From NCBI GenBank assembly GCA_026874595.1, contig CM049314.1, positions 3,621,318 to 3,685,317 of the forward strand: a stretch of 64,000 nt of DNA, in the 5' to 3' direction. Position 1 is the first letter of the stretch; each line of letters opens with the position of its first letter. The translations under genes were made by a program, and so were the position numbers. Under the pieces are notes generated by a model, which made no database searches, was not told the origin of the DNA, and saw only the letters and a program-made list of their open reading frames with translations. Origin of the DNA: Sipunculus nudus. Its lineage: Eukaryota; Annelida; Sipuncula; Golfingiida; Sipunculidae. Positions 11,483 to 22,600 of the stretch are shown here, piece by piece.

Positions 11483-13416
11483 ATGCTGCCCTAATAAGGC
11501 AAAAGGCAGTAAGTGCTCTACAGATGGTTTTGAGTAATTGCCCTTTAAAGTGTTTTTAAGTGTCCCATTAAGGCCATTATCAGCAGGTACCGAACTTTAT
11601 ATTTTATATGTACGATATTATAGCAGTATTTAACTTTTTACTGGAGGAAGCATTCTAGACAGTTGTTTTTCAAATATTGCGAGAACTGTCTTTTACCTCG
11701 TTACTGCAGAAGCGATAATATATTCTCTCGCAAAGGCAAAAAGCAGTAACTGCACAGTCGATGATTCTGAATTTGAATAATAACCCTTTCCAAGTGATTT
11801 AAGAGTCACATCACATCATTAACACTAAAAATTTCCAGACTGACGTGAAATCACCTTAAAACCATGGCCACAACCTCACAAAATGCAATTTTAAGCCAAA
11901 ATTTTGGTAATATTTTGCGATAACTTGTAAACAAAATAACGAATAATAAAATTAGATCACAGATGCGCACCTGCATAGGGATTTTAACTAATACAAGTAG
12001 ATGTCTTTTCCTATGGGCATTTTGTGTAAAATAATCAATAATATTTTTCCTATATGAGTGGATTTATTTTGATTTTTGTAATTGTACCATCTCTTACATG
12101 ATCATCAACCAGAACTTGAAAAATGAAGTTAGTCTATGTTTTAATAATGACACAAATGTCTCTTAATGTTTCCTCTCAGACCATTATTTAATATATTTAT
12201 AGCACTGAAATCGACCAGAACAGTCAACAATTCTTTGAGCAAATAATAACATTGTTTCAAGAATGAAGATAATATTGATAATAAACACTAGGACATGATT
12301 ATAGAAATATGAACTAAGACTGTACTAGCTACAGGCAAAGTTTTTTAGATACTTTAATAAAGATTTACTATAATGTCCTTTGATGTCTGAAATCCGCTTA
12401 ACCTGACATCATACTAAGTTCAGTTTCCTCAAAGTAAAGATGATCTTTTAACAAATATTTAAAAATTACTTTGTTTGGGATATGCCGGAAAAAATTACCA
12501 CAGCCTGTCTGCATGTAAAGTTTCAACTTCTCTGGGCTGATGGTCTAACTTTATGCTCGGGTAATGATTCATTTTCTGAGCTTCTGAAGTATTACATCTT
12601 GTGTCTTTGCTTCCTATAGCAAAACTATAGGTCAGCTATTTACGGTCAGGTGTGCTGAAATTTAGTGAAAAGTCAAATATTTCTTTATGTGAAGCGTCCT
12701 CTTTGCGTCTAAAACGAATTATCCTCTGTTGGGGGATAATTAAGTGTCATTTTCAAAAATACAAGTAGCAGCATTTAAAGATTTTCACGGATAAATTTTT
12801 AGATCATTTTCATAAAAAATATACATAGCCCTTCCCGAAAAGTCTGATCCTGTATAAATTTACTAAATTTTACTTATATATACTGAAAAATTCCCCCCGT
12901 AACTGTAAGAGTACATGATAGTTATTTCTTATTCCCATACCCAAGACAATCTATTGGCATATCAAGTTTGGATATGCAATGTGCTGCCGATCCCATTTTG
13001 CCATTTCTGCTCAGTGGAAGGATAGACCTATGGCTAAAATACGGGATTCTCAAAATTACAAGTAAAGCCGGTATTTTCGTCCAAGATGACCTGTTAGGAC
13101 GCTGTTTGTCAAGCTGGAACTTCAAAAGTACTGTTGATATTATCTGGACCTTTCTGAATATAGAGCGAGAACTGTAATATATCAATGACAATTAGCATTC
13201 TGAATTCCATAACAATCAATCTGACTTATATAATATGTGGTCTTTTGTTTCATGTTTTACTGAATGGATACTTCACTTCCGAGAAGCGTTTCTGTACCCA
13301 GAGAATATAAGTTAATTAACCTCATCCTGGATTTTCCACAGATGACTAACCAGGACTGTCAGCATGTTGACTTTCTGGCTTAACAGTTTCTATCTCCCTT
13401 AGATAACCTAAACTGC

Positions 13417-13461
<45 letters not shown>

Positions 13462-14016
13462 AATATATATGTGTAATATTGTCGTGTCCGTATTTTACCA
13501 TAGTGTCAAGTTTTTCCTGCTACAGGGTTGTATAAAGAATTGATTGTCGATAAGTATTTTTAAGTTAAACAAACAACTATAGTTTCACAATCTATTCCGT
13601 TATGTTTTAATTTGTTATACGTCTTTTCTGCAGAGCCATAGAATTCATCTGCTTGTCGGAGAAAGATTCATCTATCTTAGTTTTTTTTTATAAAGAAATT
13701 TGTTTAACTATCACGAACAAATAGCAGTATCTTCGATGTCAGTTTACGGAATATATGCTCATCTTCAGGTAAACAGCAGTAAATGTTCAAATGCTTCCTG
13801 TGCGAAAAAGGCAGTAAGTGGAGATACTGCTTTTTACTTCAGTATTGTGGTGTGTAAACGCAAATATGGTGATGTTACTGTTACTCGAGATTCCCGAGGG
13901 CTAGGGCTTAGCAACACATATATCTGATAGCACACATACTGCCATTGAAGATTTGAGCGTTAACTCATTTTGACCCAAACATGGACTTACTGCCTTTTGC
14001 CTTAGCACGGCAGCAT
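11483..14016. mobile_element. Candidate 2.5-kb element bounded by 32-nt inverted repeats
   Basis: 11483-11514 and the reverse complement of 13985-14016 match at 29 of 32 positions: both begin ATGCTGCC and share the 20-nt block TAAGGCAAAAGGCAGTAAGT. Relatives of the GGCAGTAA core recur in direct orientation inside, near 11728 and 13810, and a segment of about 200 bp after the left end is loosely repeated at 11720-11830. No target-site duplication is visible and no frame longer than about 90 codons exists, so any mobility would need a helper. It could instead be two oppositely oriented copies of a short repeat. Confidence 0.45.
13421..13460. repeat. (AC)n-(TA)n compound microsatellite
   Basis: An AC run of about 26 bp passes directly into a short TA run. 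Confidence 0.95.
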
Positions 14017-14964
14017 AATGTGATACCCTGAAGTGGTTCAATGTCTACAGTCTATATGGATCCTGCTCTTATTCAGAAGACCCCCCCCCCCCCCCCCCCC
14101 CGCTTTAAACCTAGCGATCCCTGAGCACAAACTTTTTCTAAGAGAGAGTTATTCTGTGATCTTATGTCTCTAACGTGTTTTAGTCATAAACATGCTGTAA
14201 CATGAAGTGTAGCCAAATGGATAATTCAAATTCCGGCCCTTAAGCAGTTTGCACTCGGCTATTCGATGTTTCTGTAGATTATAAGGACACTTGGTAGTGC
14301 TACAACAGTTGTTTATTTGATCTCCGGTAACTGTAATTCCATTATTACTTGTTGTAATTACTTGTTGTTCGTGCATACCATTAAAACCCCGGTTAAACTT
14401 TTAATCCCATTAAACTGACAGAGTAAATATAGTAGAGAACGTCACGTAATGATCAACGCTGTCATCATCAACTTTTACTGGTAAGCAATTTGCATAATGC
14501 ACAAGATGGCCCGTCACACGTGTTGATACCTCTTTTCATAATGCATTTCTAATGCTCGTTTTTCCAGTTCGCTGTTAGAATCTGGTTTGATACGTGTGCT
14601 TTAGGATCACTTGTTGTCGCGAGATGTAGCGACTGCTTTTTGCTCCGAATTCGTGGGCACATCTGCTTCTAGGGCTATTAAATCATCAAAGACCTTACCT
14701 GCTGAGATCAAATGTTCGCCGTCTCCTAATTTTATGTTTGTCAAGTTTAGAGGTGCTTGCAGACATAATTTGTACTGGTTGTTCACACTTTGTGTTAAAA
14801 AAACCTTCGTTCACATTTCTTCCAACTAGAGAATAGCCATCTTTTGTATATCGGGCCCGAGCTCGACTTGATTTCTTCTGTGAAGGTACCGATTTGAATA
14901 AGTTAAGAATAACGATAAATCTCGATAAAAGCTACCAGCCTTGCACTTATATTGCCTAAGCTTT

Positions 14965-15046
14965 ACCCAAGACAAGTAAACTATTTTCTTTATTGAGCTT
15001 CCATTACCCAAGACAAGTAAACTATTTTCTTTATTGAGCTTCCATT
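14965..15046. repeat. 41-bp exact tandem duplication
   Basis: The segment starting ACCCAAGACAAGTAAACTAT at 14965 is repeated without change from 15006. A perfect two-copy repeat implies a recent event. The rest of 14017-15476 has no gene I can support; a run of C lies at about 14082-14101, inside the same intergenic stretch. Confidence 0.85.
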
Positions 15047-15476
15047 TTAATTATCATTGGTATTATACACTATTGTAAATAGACACTTTATAAACCATAA
15101 GTGACCAGAGATAACTAGATTTTCCTTCATTTTCAATCGATCACTCTAAGGACAATACAGAACATACTTCTCGTAAATGCTGTGCTTCGTCGACCGGAAC
15201 CATCTTATAACAAGTAATAAAAACGGTGTATCAAAGTATAATTTAAAATTATATGTACCCGCAAAACACAAGTGGCAGCGAGAATAATATGGCTTCTAAA
15301 GCAAAGTAACACAGGGTAAACTGTTTCTTAATAATAATAAGGTAGAACCAATATCAGTGCAAAGAGTTTAAACTTAAAGGTAGGTGCTCACATTTTTAAT
15401 GGACCTATCATTACATTAATTGTTCCACCTGTTGCAATGAGTCTGGGTTAACGCCAGATATATTAGATTTGTATTA

Positions 15477-16781
15477 CAGTGGAACCCCACAATTACGACC
15501 ACCTTGGGGACTGAGCAGAATGGTCGTAATTTGGGGGTGGTCGAATTGGTGAAACTCTTATCTTGGTTTCATATAACACGCCGATGTTTAATGTGAATCA
15601 GAGTGGATTAATTGCATATCTTTAATGTGAATTATAACAAACTGTTGTACTTTGCAGTGACCCTTGTTATGAATTTTTTTTTTTTTTTTTGTGAGTAGTT
15701 AACAAGAAATCAATTTTTTTAAATATTTAATCATGATAAAAATAAATATACATGTACACATACGTAATGCTGGCCCATAATTACACTAAAGCCAATACGA
15801 AAACTTACTGAAAACATATTGAACATAATACGTGGCAGTATAGGTGCACGAAAGCCGTGGAACTTAAAATTTTGAAAGCACTGTGAATAGAATATCAGTG
15901 GATGTTAATTCTTAACGAATGAGTCAAAAGTAGTTTGTCACGCATGAGGAGGCACAGGCACAGCCAATTGGAGATGAGTGCATCCTGGTGTTGCCGCCTT
16001 GATTAACGCCATTTTCTCTTTCAAGAGGAGCTCTTTCCGAGGCATGGTCGCACAATAGGAAGCAATTTAAACGCAGACTGGACCAGTATAGAAATAAACT
16101 GACAGCGATCTATCCGATAAGGCAAGACAATGTGTGGAATTTGCCCCCATGCAAACTTTATTTATACATGTTATTGACTTCCCAATACTCGGTAGGTATG
16201 AGCACATTTAGGATTAACGAGGTCGTTAATTTGACCAATGAGGATAGAAAAATATGTGATGAGTAGAAATAACTAAGCTCTCATCCCGCGCTTTGGGTAG
16301 CTGTAATACAGGTGATCACTGAGGGGTAATTAGCATAGCTAGCCCAAGACCCTAGGGCAGTTAGCCAGGCCGACCGCTCATTAAGTTATCAGGCCGATGG
16401 TCACCCTCTTTGATCTATAACGTACGCCTCGGTGAATCTCGGAGCGGATACTGATTCAGGAAGATATGCGAGACCAGATTAACACTCGGGTTGGAAAACC
16501 TTGTTACGCTCTTTGATCTATCATTAAGGCGCCTGTGACAAGGCACAGCAATTGACTCGTGACAAATGTTGTTTCAGTACTTCTCAGCGGTGGATGTATT
16601 AGCGGGGTCGAATTAGTGCTCGGGCCAGGAAATCTGGACGTAATTCTGAATTCAGGGGTGGTCGTAATTTTTAGCCATTTATAAACATAAATAATCTAAA
16701 AAAAATGTGGGACCACAAGAAAAGTGGTCCTAATTGCGGGCTTGTCGCAAATGTGGGGCGGTCGCATGGCGGGTTCCACTG
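15477..16781. mobile_element. pogo/Tigger-like non-autonomous DNA transposon, 1305 bp
   Basis: The left end begins CAGTGGAACCCCACAATTAC; the right end, read on the opposite strand, begins CAGTGGAACCCGCCATGCGA. The terminal 11 bases are identical and the similarity continues imperfectly to about 28 bp. Both subterminal regions are rich in GGTCGTAATT/GGTCGAATT motifs. CAGTxGAACC termini and insertion at TA are characteristic of the pogo/Tigger branch of Tc1-mariner. A TA is present at 15475-15476 but the right flank is TT, so the duplication is decayed or the boundary is off by a base. No transposase frame exists, so it looks like a MITE-type deletion derivative. Confidence 0.7.
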
Positions 16782-17228
16782 TTGATGTTTTGTCTATGTT
16801 TATGTCTTTACCAGCTGATACGGCCAATTTGTCATTAATACATTAAATTGAATGTCACCGGTCGAGCCTCTCTGTAAAATCATAGCCAATGAAAACACAT
16901 ATGAACCCTTTGAGTTTGACAAAATGACTTGATTGATTACACCTGGATACAAAAATAATTAAAAATACATTTTTTTATTATAAAATAAAACAAATTTTCT
17001 ATGTACCCTAAATAGCGAAGGCTCTTTCGTAAGGTAAGATATATCTCGATCTTTTTTTTATAATTGTTCATGAAATAAATTGGCGACATTAGGTTTTCAA
17101 AGTGATCAGTTTATATGATATGCTTGCTCATGCATATACAATTGTTCATCATAGGACCTGAACAGCAATAAGCTAGAAGAGTTAATGCCTTATGCGCCAA
17201 TTTTGGAAAACTCCCATGTGAAGTCTTA

Positions 17229-17840
17229 GGTACGTTATTTAATGCATACTACACCTCGTTTTACGGGTCTCAGTGCTGGGATCTAAATTGTAAAGCCATT
17301 GACCAAATTTCAGTAGCGTACAATAAAGGACTGAGGAGGATATGGCAGCTACCGAGGACTACTCATAGATATGTGGTGTATGGTATAAGTAAGAAGCCAG
17401 ATCTAAGAACTCAGAGAATCGTTTTATTAACATGTTAAAAAACATGTTGAAATCTAATAACAATTTATTGAAGTTTGCATCTACTCGTGCACTGTCGGAT
17501 TTGTCGAGTAGTATTGGTAACAATTGTGCATATCTAATGGACAAATATAACGTTAGGAAATGTAATATTTGTAGCGTAGATAATAGAAATATAAAACATA
17601 TACTGACAACAACACAGATGTGCATCGCTAACGTCGTCCATGAAGCCATTTCTGTGCCTGATGGCTTGGCTGATATACAGACACTAGACTATGCTATGAT
17701 AACAGCTCTAATTGAAGAGCAGTCAACTGGAAATTAACTTTACGGCTGTCCAATAACCTTTCGCACTGTATTCTTTTCTGTTATTTATTCACTTTTTTGC
17801 ACATTTCTTATGTCTGTACATGTAAATGTACGAAATAAAT
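17229..17840 (+). pseudogene. Degenerate LINE (non-LTR retrotransposon) 3' end
   Basis: The frame from 17229 reads FNAYYTSFYGSQCWDL, then AYNKGLRRIWQLPRTTHRYV, the C-terminal post-reverse-transcriptase region typical of LINE ORF2 proteins in invertebrates (the RRIWxLPxTTH signature). The frame breaks near 17410-17432 and continues one register over as NMLKSNNNLLKFAS and NVRKCNIC before a TAA at 17735-17737. A short 3' tail ends with AATAAA at 17834-17839. Domains upstream of 17229 are not visible, consistent with 5' truncation on insertion. It is non-functional as it stands. Confidence 0.7.
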
Positions 17841-18194
17841 ATTATTATATAGATAAATGGTAATAGGTGTTTGAAATCTGCATTTGATAGTAAAATATGG
17901 CATATACAGTAATAGAGTATATAACAGTAAAAAAAAAAAAGAAAAAAAAAAAGAAGTGCCGATAGTTTGTCATGGTTATATTTCTTTTAATTCTCAGAAC
18001 CAAATCCATACCTGTATAAATACAATCATTATTTCACTACCAATAAACATAAAAGAGGGTTTGGTTTCTCATTTTAAGGAATAGAATATATTTTCACAAA
18101 GGAACTACAGAAGTTATGGATTTCTGCCTGTAGTGATAAAGTGGGTAATTATAATTATAAACTTATTTATATTACAATGATTATAGAAATACTT

Positions 18195-18400
18195 ATTATA
18201 ACTGATCACGCCCTCAACGCACAGGCGATGGCGTTGGGTGGTGTCTACAGTTGAAGGAAACCGGAGAACTGGCTACTACGATCTGCTATCATCACCACGC
18301 CGGGGATCTAACCAGGATCGCCAGCCTTTAACACCTGGACTGTCCAGTGATTAATGTTGTGAACGCCTTACCCAATCGTACGCTGTTGAACAGAAAAAAA
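18195..18400 (-). mobile_element. tRNA-related SINE remnant (minus strand)
   Basis: On the minus strand the segment contains GGTTAGATCCCC, one mismatch from an RNA polymerase III B box (GGTTCGANNCC), preceded at about tRNA spacing by an A-box-like TCACTGGACAG. The arrangement and the GGGGATCTAACC core on the plus strand resemble tRNA-derived SINE heads widespread in molluscs. No poly-A or tail repeat was identified. The call rests on box motifs only. Confidence 0.4.
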
Positions 18401-18583
18401 ACGAGAGATTGCATAATAGGAGTATAGGAGGAAATAATGATATTACTACTACTACTACTAATAATATATATATATATATATATATGTCCTTGTTTGCACG
18501 TTACTGAGAAACTATTAAAGATACCTGTTTTAAATATGTCATTGTACCTTTACTTTGCACCGGATCATTTAACGTTAGCAGGA

Positions 18584-18669
18584 ATGAATGGAGATACAGA
18601 AGCTAGTGTTATCAAACAAAATGAAGATTCGTTGTCTAAGCTGACAGTAAAGGAGAGCTTGAACTCTAC
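18584..18669 (+). CDS. SLC16-like gene, coding exon 1
   Basis: Encodes the hydrophilic cytosolic N-terminus (residues 1-28 plus two bases), beginning MNGDTEASVIKQNEDSLSKL. An acceptor-like AACGTTAGCAG just before the ATG suggests a 5' UTR exon boundary at about 18581. The donor is CTAC|GTAAGAAG. Its phase-2 end fits only if the next exon starts at 21971. This is the least certain exon because it has no family motif, but SLC16 proteins usually begin with such a polar tail. Confidence 0.65.
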
Positions 18670-19563
18670 GTAAGAAGTTTATTCTTTATAGGTTCATGCG
18701 AGACTCATGTAAGTAGTGGCTCTTACTCTAAAGAGTTATTGAAACAAAGAATTTTTATCCTGCCGTGCACCTGAAACTTCTCCATTGGGATATAGTGCAT
18801 CGGTCAATTTACCATATACCATATGTAATAAACATAGCGGCATGACTATATTTTTACACCCTTTTAAATTCGGGGTAAAGGCTCTACAGTGCAGAATACA
18901 ATATGTTTAATCAGGTTATTTTTTAATATTTGGTCCCATATGTGCTTTAATTGACGATTTCAAACAGATGCCGCCATAGACCCTCGTTAGGGGAAATTTT
19001 GTTTAAATAAATAAGGCAATTATAGTCGTAACAGCTTGCACTGATGGAAAAAAACAGAGTAGGTACTCAGGATATCATATATTAGACGTGAAAATTATAG
19101 CCATTGCGACACGTGGCCAATTAGTGTGAGGATAGGCCGCTAAAGAAGTCGACGGCTAAACGTTAGAGCCATTGTGACACGTGGCCAATTAGTGTAACGA
19201 TAGGCCCGCTAGAGAAGTCGACGGCTACTGGTACGTGTAATTCTTTATCACATTTTGCATGCTTTATTTACTGAATATTTTTTGTCAGTATTTAGAAACA
19301 GTTGTACCAAATTCATTTGCTTTGTAACTAATATTTTCCCCTGTTACTTGTTGTTTTGCGGGTTTTTCAACACAAGCCAATTTTCAACATCCTTTTAAAC
19401 AACAATTTCAAGCCATATAATGGTTATATCAAAGAATATAACTCTGGAGAAAAACAACACTATAAATTCACAACAGTCTGTTTCACGGGATGGGACCCGA
19501 TCATCAGGTGAATATGGTTAGAATGAAGCTAACGGCGTGGTTTGAAAAGCCGAGACTTTACGA

Positions 19564-19618
<55 letters not shown>

Positions 19619-22600
19619 AGCGGTATCAGGCTCGTGTTGCATAATGGAATTGCCTAGCAGTATTAAGCTGATGCACCCAATTCAGTGGATTACCATAGAA
19701 ATATGATACATCCGCACTGCATTGTCAGCGAAGTTCCCACTCCACTGCCTCTGTCAAGGTACTCTTCCTAACTTGTCAGTACTATTCACGGCAGTGGCGA
19801 GCCGTACAAAGCATAACAGAGCATTAATAGTCAATGTATAACGCTATACATCTAGAATCGTACGTTTTGATATTTACCGAGTAAATAAAATTTACCAAGG
19901 AGATAACGCCACTGCTGGGTTCAAAGTGAAATCTACAGACTGTTCCTGACCATTTAGAGCTCGCACGTCAGCTAACACTTTGGAAGTTTTCAAAGGGCCT
20001 GTTAGGCATATTCTTTATAACCAAGTATTTTCAAATATTGATGTCTATATGGACAATTTTTGTAACGACTTGGTACATGTACACATACTCTGATTCAGCT
20101 TATGCGGGTTATTTGGTGTCTAGGATTTAATATCAATTACAAAAAAATTGGAGAGTCAACCAAATGATCGATCAATTATGCGTTACATCTATTGCCGTTT
20201 GGCAATATATCCACCAATGACATCGTCAATTTTGTTACTGAAGTGTTTGAACGATTATTAATGCCGACTGGATATTTTTCACTGGTGCGACTCGATGAGC
20301 AGTTGTTTTTGACCACTCACTGCGTGTAATGGGGACGTCATATTTTATAGATTTAACGCTTACAACAATATTAACACATAAGGCGTTCCATCAATAAAAT
20401 GGTAATGGATATTAGTTATGATTCCGCGCACTACGCTGAACGTAACATTCGTGTTGATGGCAAGCCTTGCTCGTATAACTCAAGTGTCCGCACTGATACC
20501 TTAAATCATACATTGTTGGTTCTGAATCGGTTAGAGTTTTGCGTTCTTTGGTTAACGAACTATATTATTTTCCCTTTAATTACTGTTATAAGAGTTTGGA
20601 CTTAAATTTAAAATACTAGACTTTATAGCTTTACGTAAATTTTTTAAGCAGCTCTTGTCTTGGCTTTAAGCATTCTGCAAGCTAGTACTGAGTGCAAGGA
20701 TTATTTGAATTAATTTCAATCTAAATGGTTAATATGCTGTCCATGGCACTCGAGTAATATAGACTAGAGTCCGTACTCTATTCAACTTTGTTAGGAACTC
20801 AGACTTGGAATCGAGGTTCCTGGGCTAGGACTTGTACTTGGACCCGGAAGGGTAAAGACTTGATATATAAAACAGGGTCAATCTCAAGTACAGTAAAAAA
20901 AAGTCCGCAACATATTATAATGATTTACATGCATGTGCGAACTCCTAATAGCATATTACAATTAAGACTTAATATAACAAGCTTTAGCTTTGGATGGTTA
21001 GCTCAGTGCAAGTAAATACGTGTCAACTTCCAAAATAACATATTTATCTCACATTTCTTTTTTTTTAATTAAGATTTGTTTGAAGTCAGAATCGGGTTCC
21101 AACTGACTCCTACTCAAGCCTGGGAGTCTAACCTCAAGGACTGTGAATCGGACCCCAGTGGCCTCGGACCCCAACTCGCATGCTGTGTCCTCGACTACGT
21201 ACATCACTGGTCGAACGTTGCACATCAGCATCACCTGCGGGTATCTGAATAGCAACATTTCATTCAGGTCTTTGACACGCTTTGCGCTTGTGAAAGGCTT
21301 TCCCTTCCAAACATTCCCTAACTATTGGTGCGGAGGGCTTTATTGTAATACTCATTGGCAAACTGGTTTACACAAGTAACTTGATTCGCTTGACCTTGTT
21401 AGGTGCGACGTATAATCATTCATAGTATATTATTTTCAGTGCATATAATGGCTATTGTCTTGACATCTTTTGTCAGTGAATACCTGACTCAGCATTTACA
21501 ATAGACTGTAACGCCTGTTTGGTCATCTTACGGGGGGAATGTACAACATTGATGCCATGCTGTACTCTGAAATTTGAAGAGTAGACTACGAGCGAAGAAA
21601 TAACCAAACATAATGCTTGTATACTGATACACCAGTCTCTATCTATCATTACCAGTTTATCTCTGTGCTGGGTCAGGTTGGTCAGTATGGTGCCGTGCGC
21701 TTTGCATGAAAAGCGGTTCTTGCGATCAACAGTTTCCGATTTTGGCTAAACGTCCCCAGCTCCAAGAGCTCCAAATAACATAAGTAAATTCACTACAGTC
21801 TGTTTATTGTATTAATTCATCACAACAGCCAGCGTGTTTTGAACTGTTTCACACTTTGTGTAAATGTTTAATTAGGAGAACGAATATGATCAGGATATAT
21901 GTTAGTTCACATTCAAATTTATTTTCATACTCATACACAATCATCACATGACCATTTGCATCTTTCAGAGAGCAATGAAGACTGTGTTGGACAATGGATA
22001 CTCTTGGTTTGTGCTGATTGCCTCGTTTTGGTTAAGCGTCCTACTAACCCTGGTCCATTCATCACATGGTATCTACCTCCCCGAGTTCATCGAGTACTTT
22101 CGTGTCAGCAAGGCAGATGCCGCTTTGACCAGTTCATTAACAGTTGGAATCTCTGGACTGATAGGTAATATATTATTCCAGTTTATATATATATATATAT
22201 AAACTTAAAGTTACAATCATATATTACTCTTAATCATATCAATATTGTGTGGACCAAGCAGGGTACTCCTGTTGTCGGTCTGTGCTCACAATTAAGTCCG
22301 GACAACAGACTTTGATGGAACTGAGAAAAAAAAACGTGCGCAAGTATTCTGTTATTTCCAAACCAAAGCTTCAAATAAGTTAAGAGTTAAAAAAGTAACC
22401 GAAGGGTCATTTTCATACATTTATTTCAGTAATACCAAATTTGAATCGATTTTTCTCTTATACTATAAATAACAGACAAAATGGAATAAATGTTCATTCC
22501 CACTTCCCTTAAAAAAATATATTTGACACTTAATTTGAAGTACACTGTCCTGACATCGTTACATGATATCCCTCTTAACATCCTTGACATGTAACATATT

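Larger units (their letters stand above)
18670..21970 (+). other. SLC16-like gene, intron 1
   Basis: Contains a 65-70 bp tandem duplication (19100-19226), a (TA)n tract (19567-19612), and otherwise unique AT-rich sequence. No further exon was recognised. Confidence 0.6.

Noticed and set aside
12922-13191. Complementary overlapping frames on both strands at 12922-13191
   Set aside because: No domain recognised; sense-antisense open frames of this size are expected by chance in a 64-kb window.
21948-21970. ATG at 21948 or 21975 as the SLC16-like start
   Set aside because: A polar first exon at 18584-18669 with a good donor joins in phase at 21971, and the 21948 ATG is upstream of the acceptor. 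21975 stays possible if that exon is not used.
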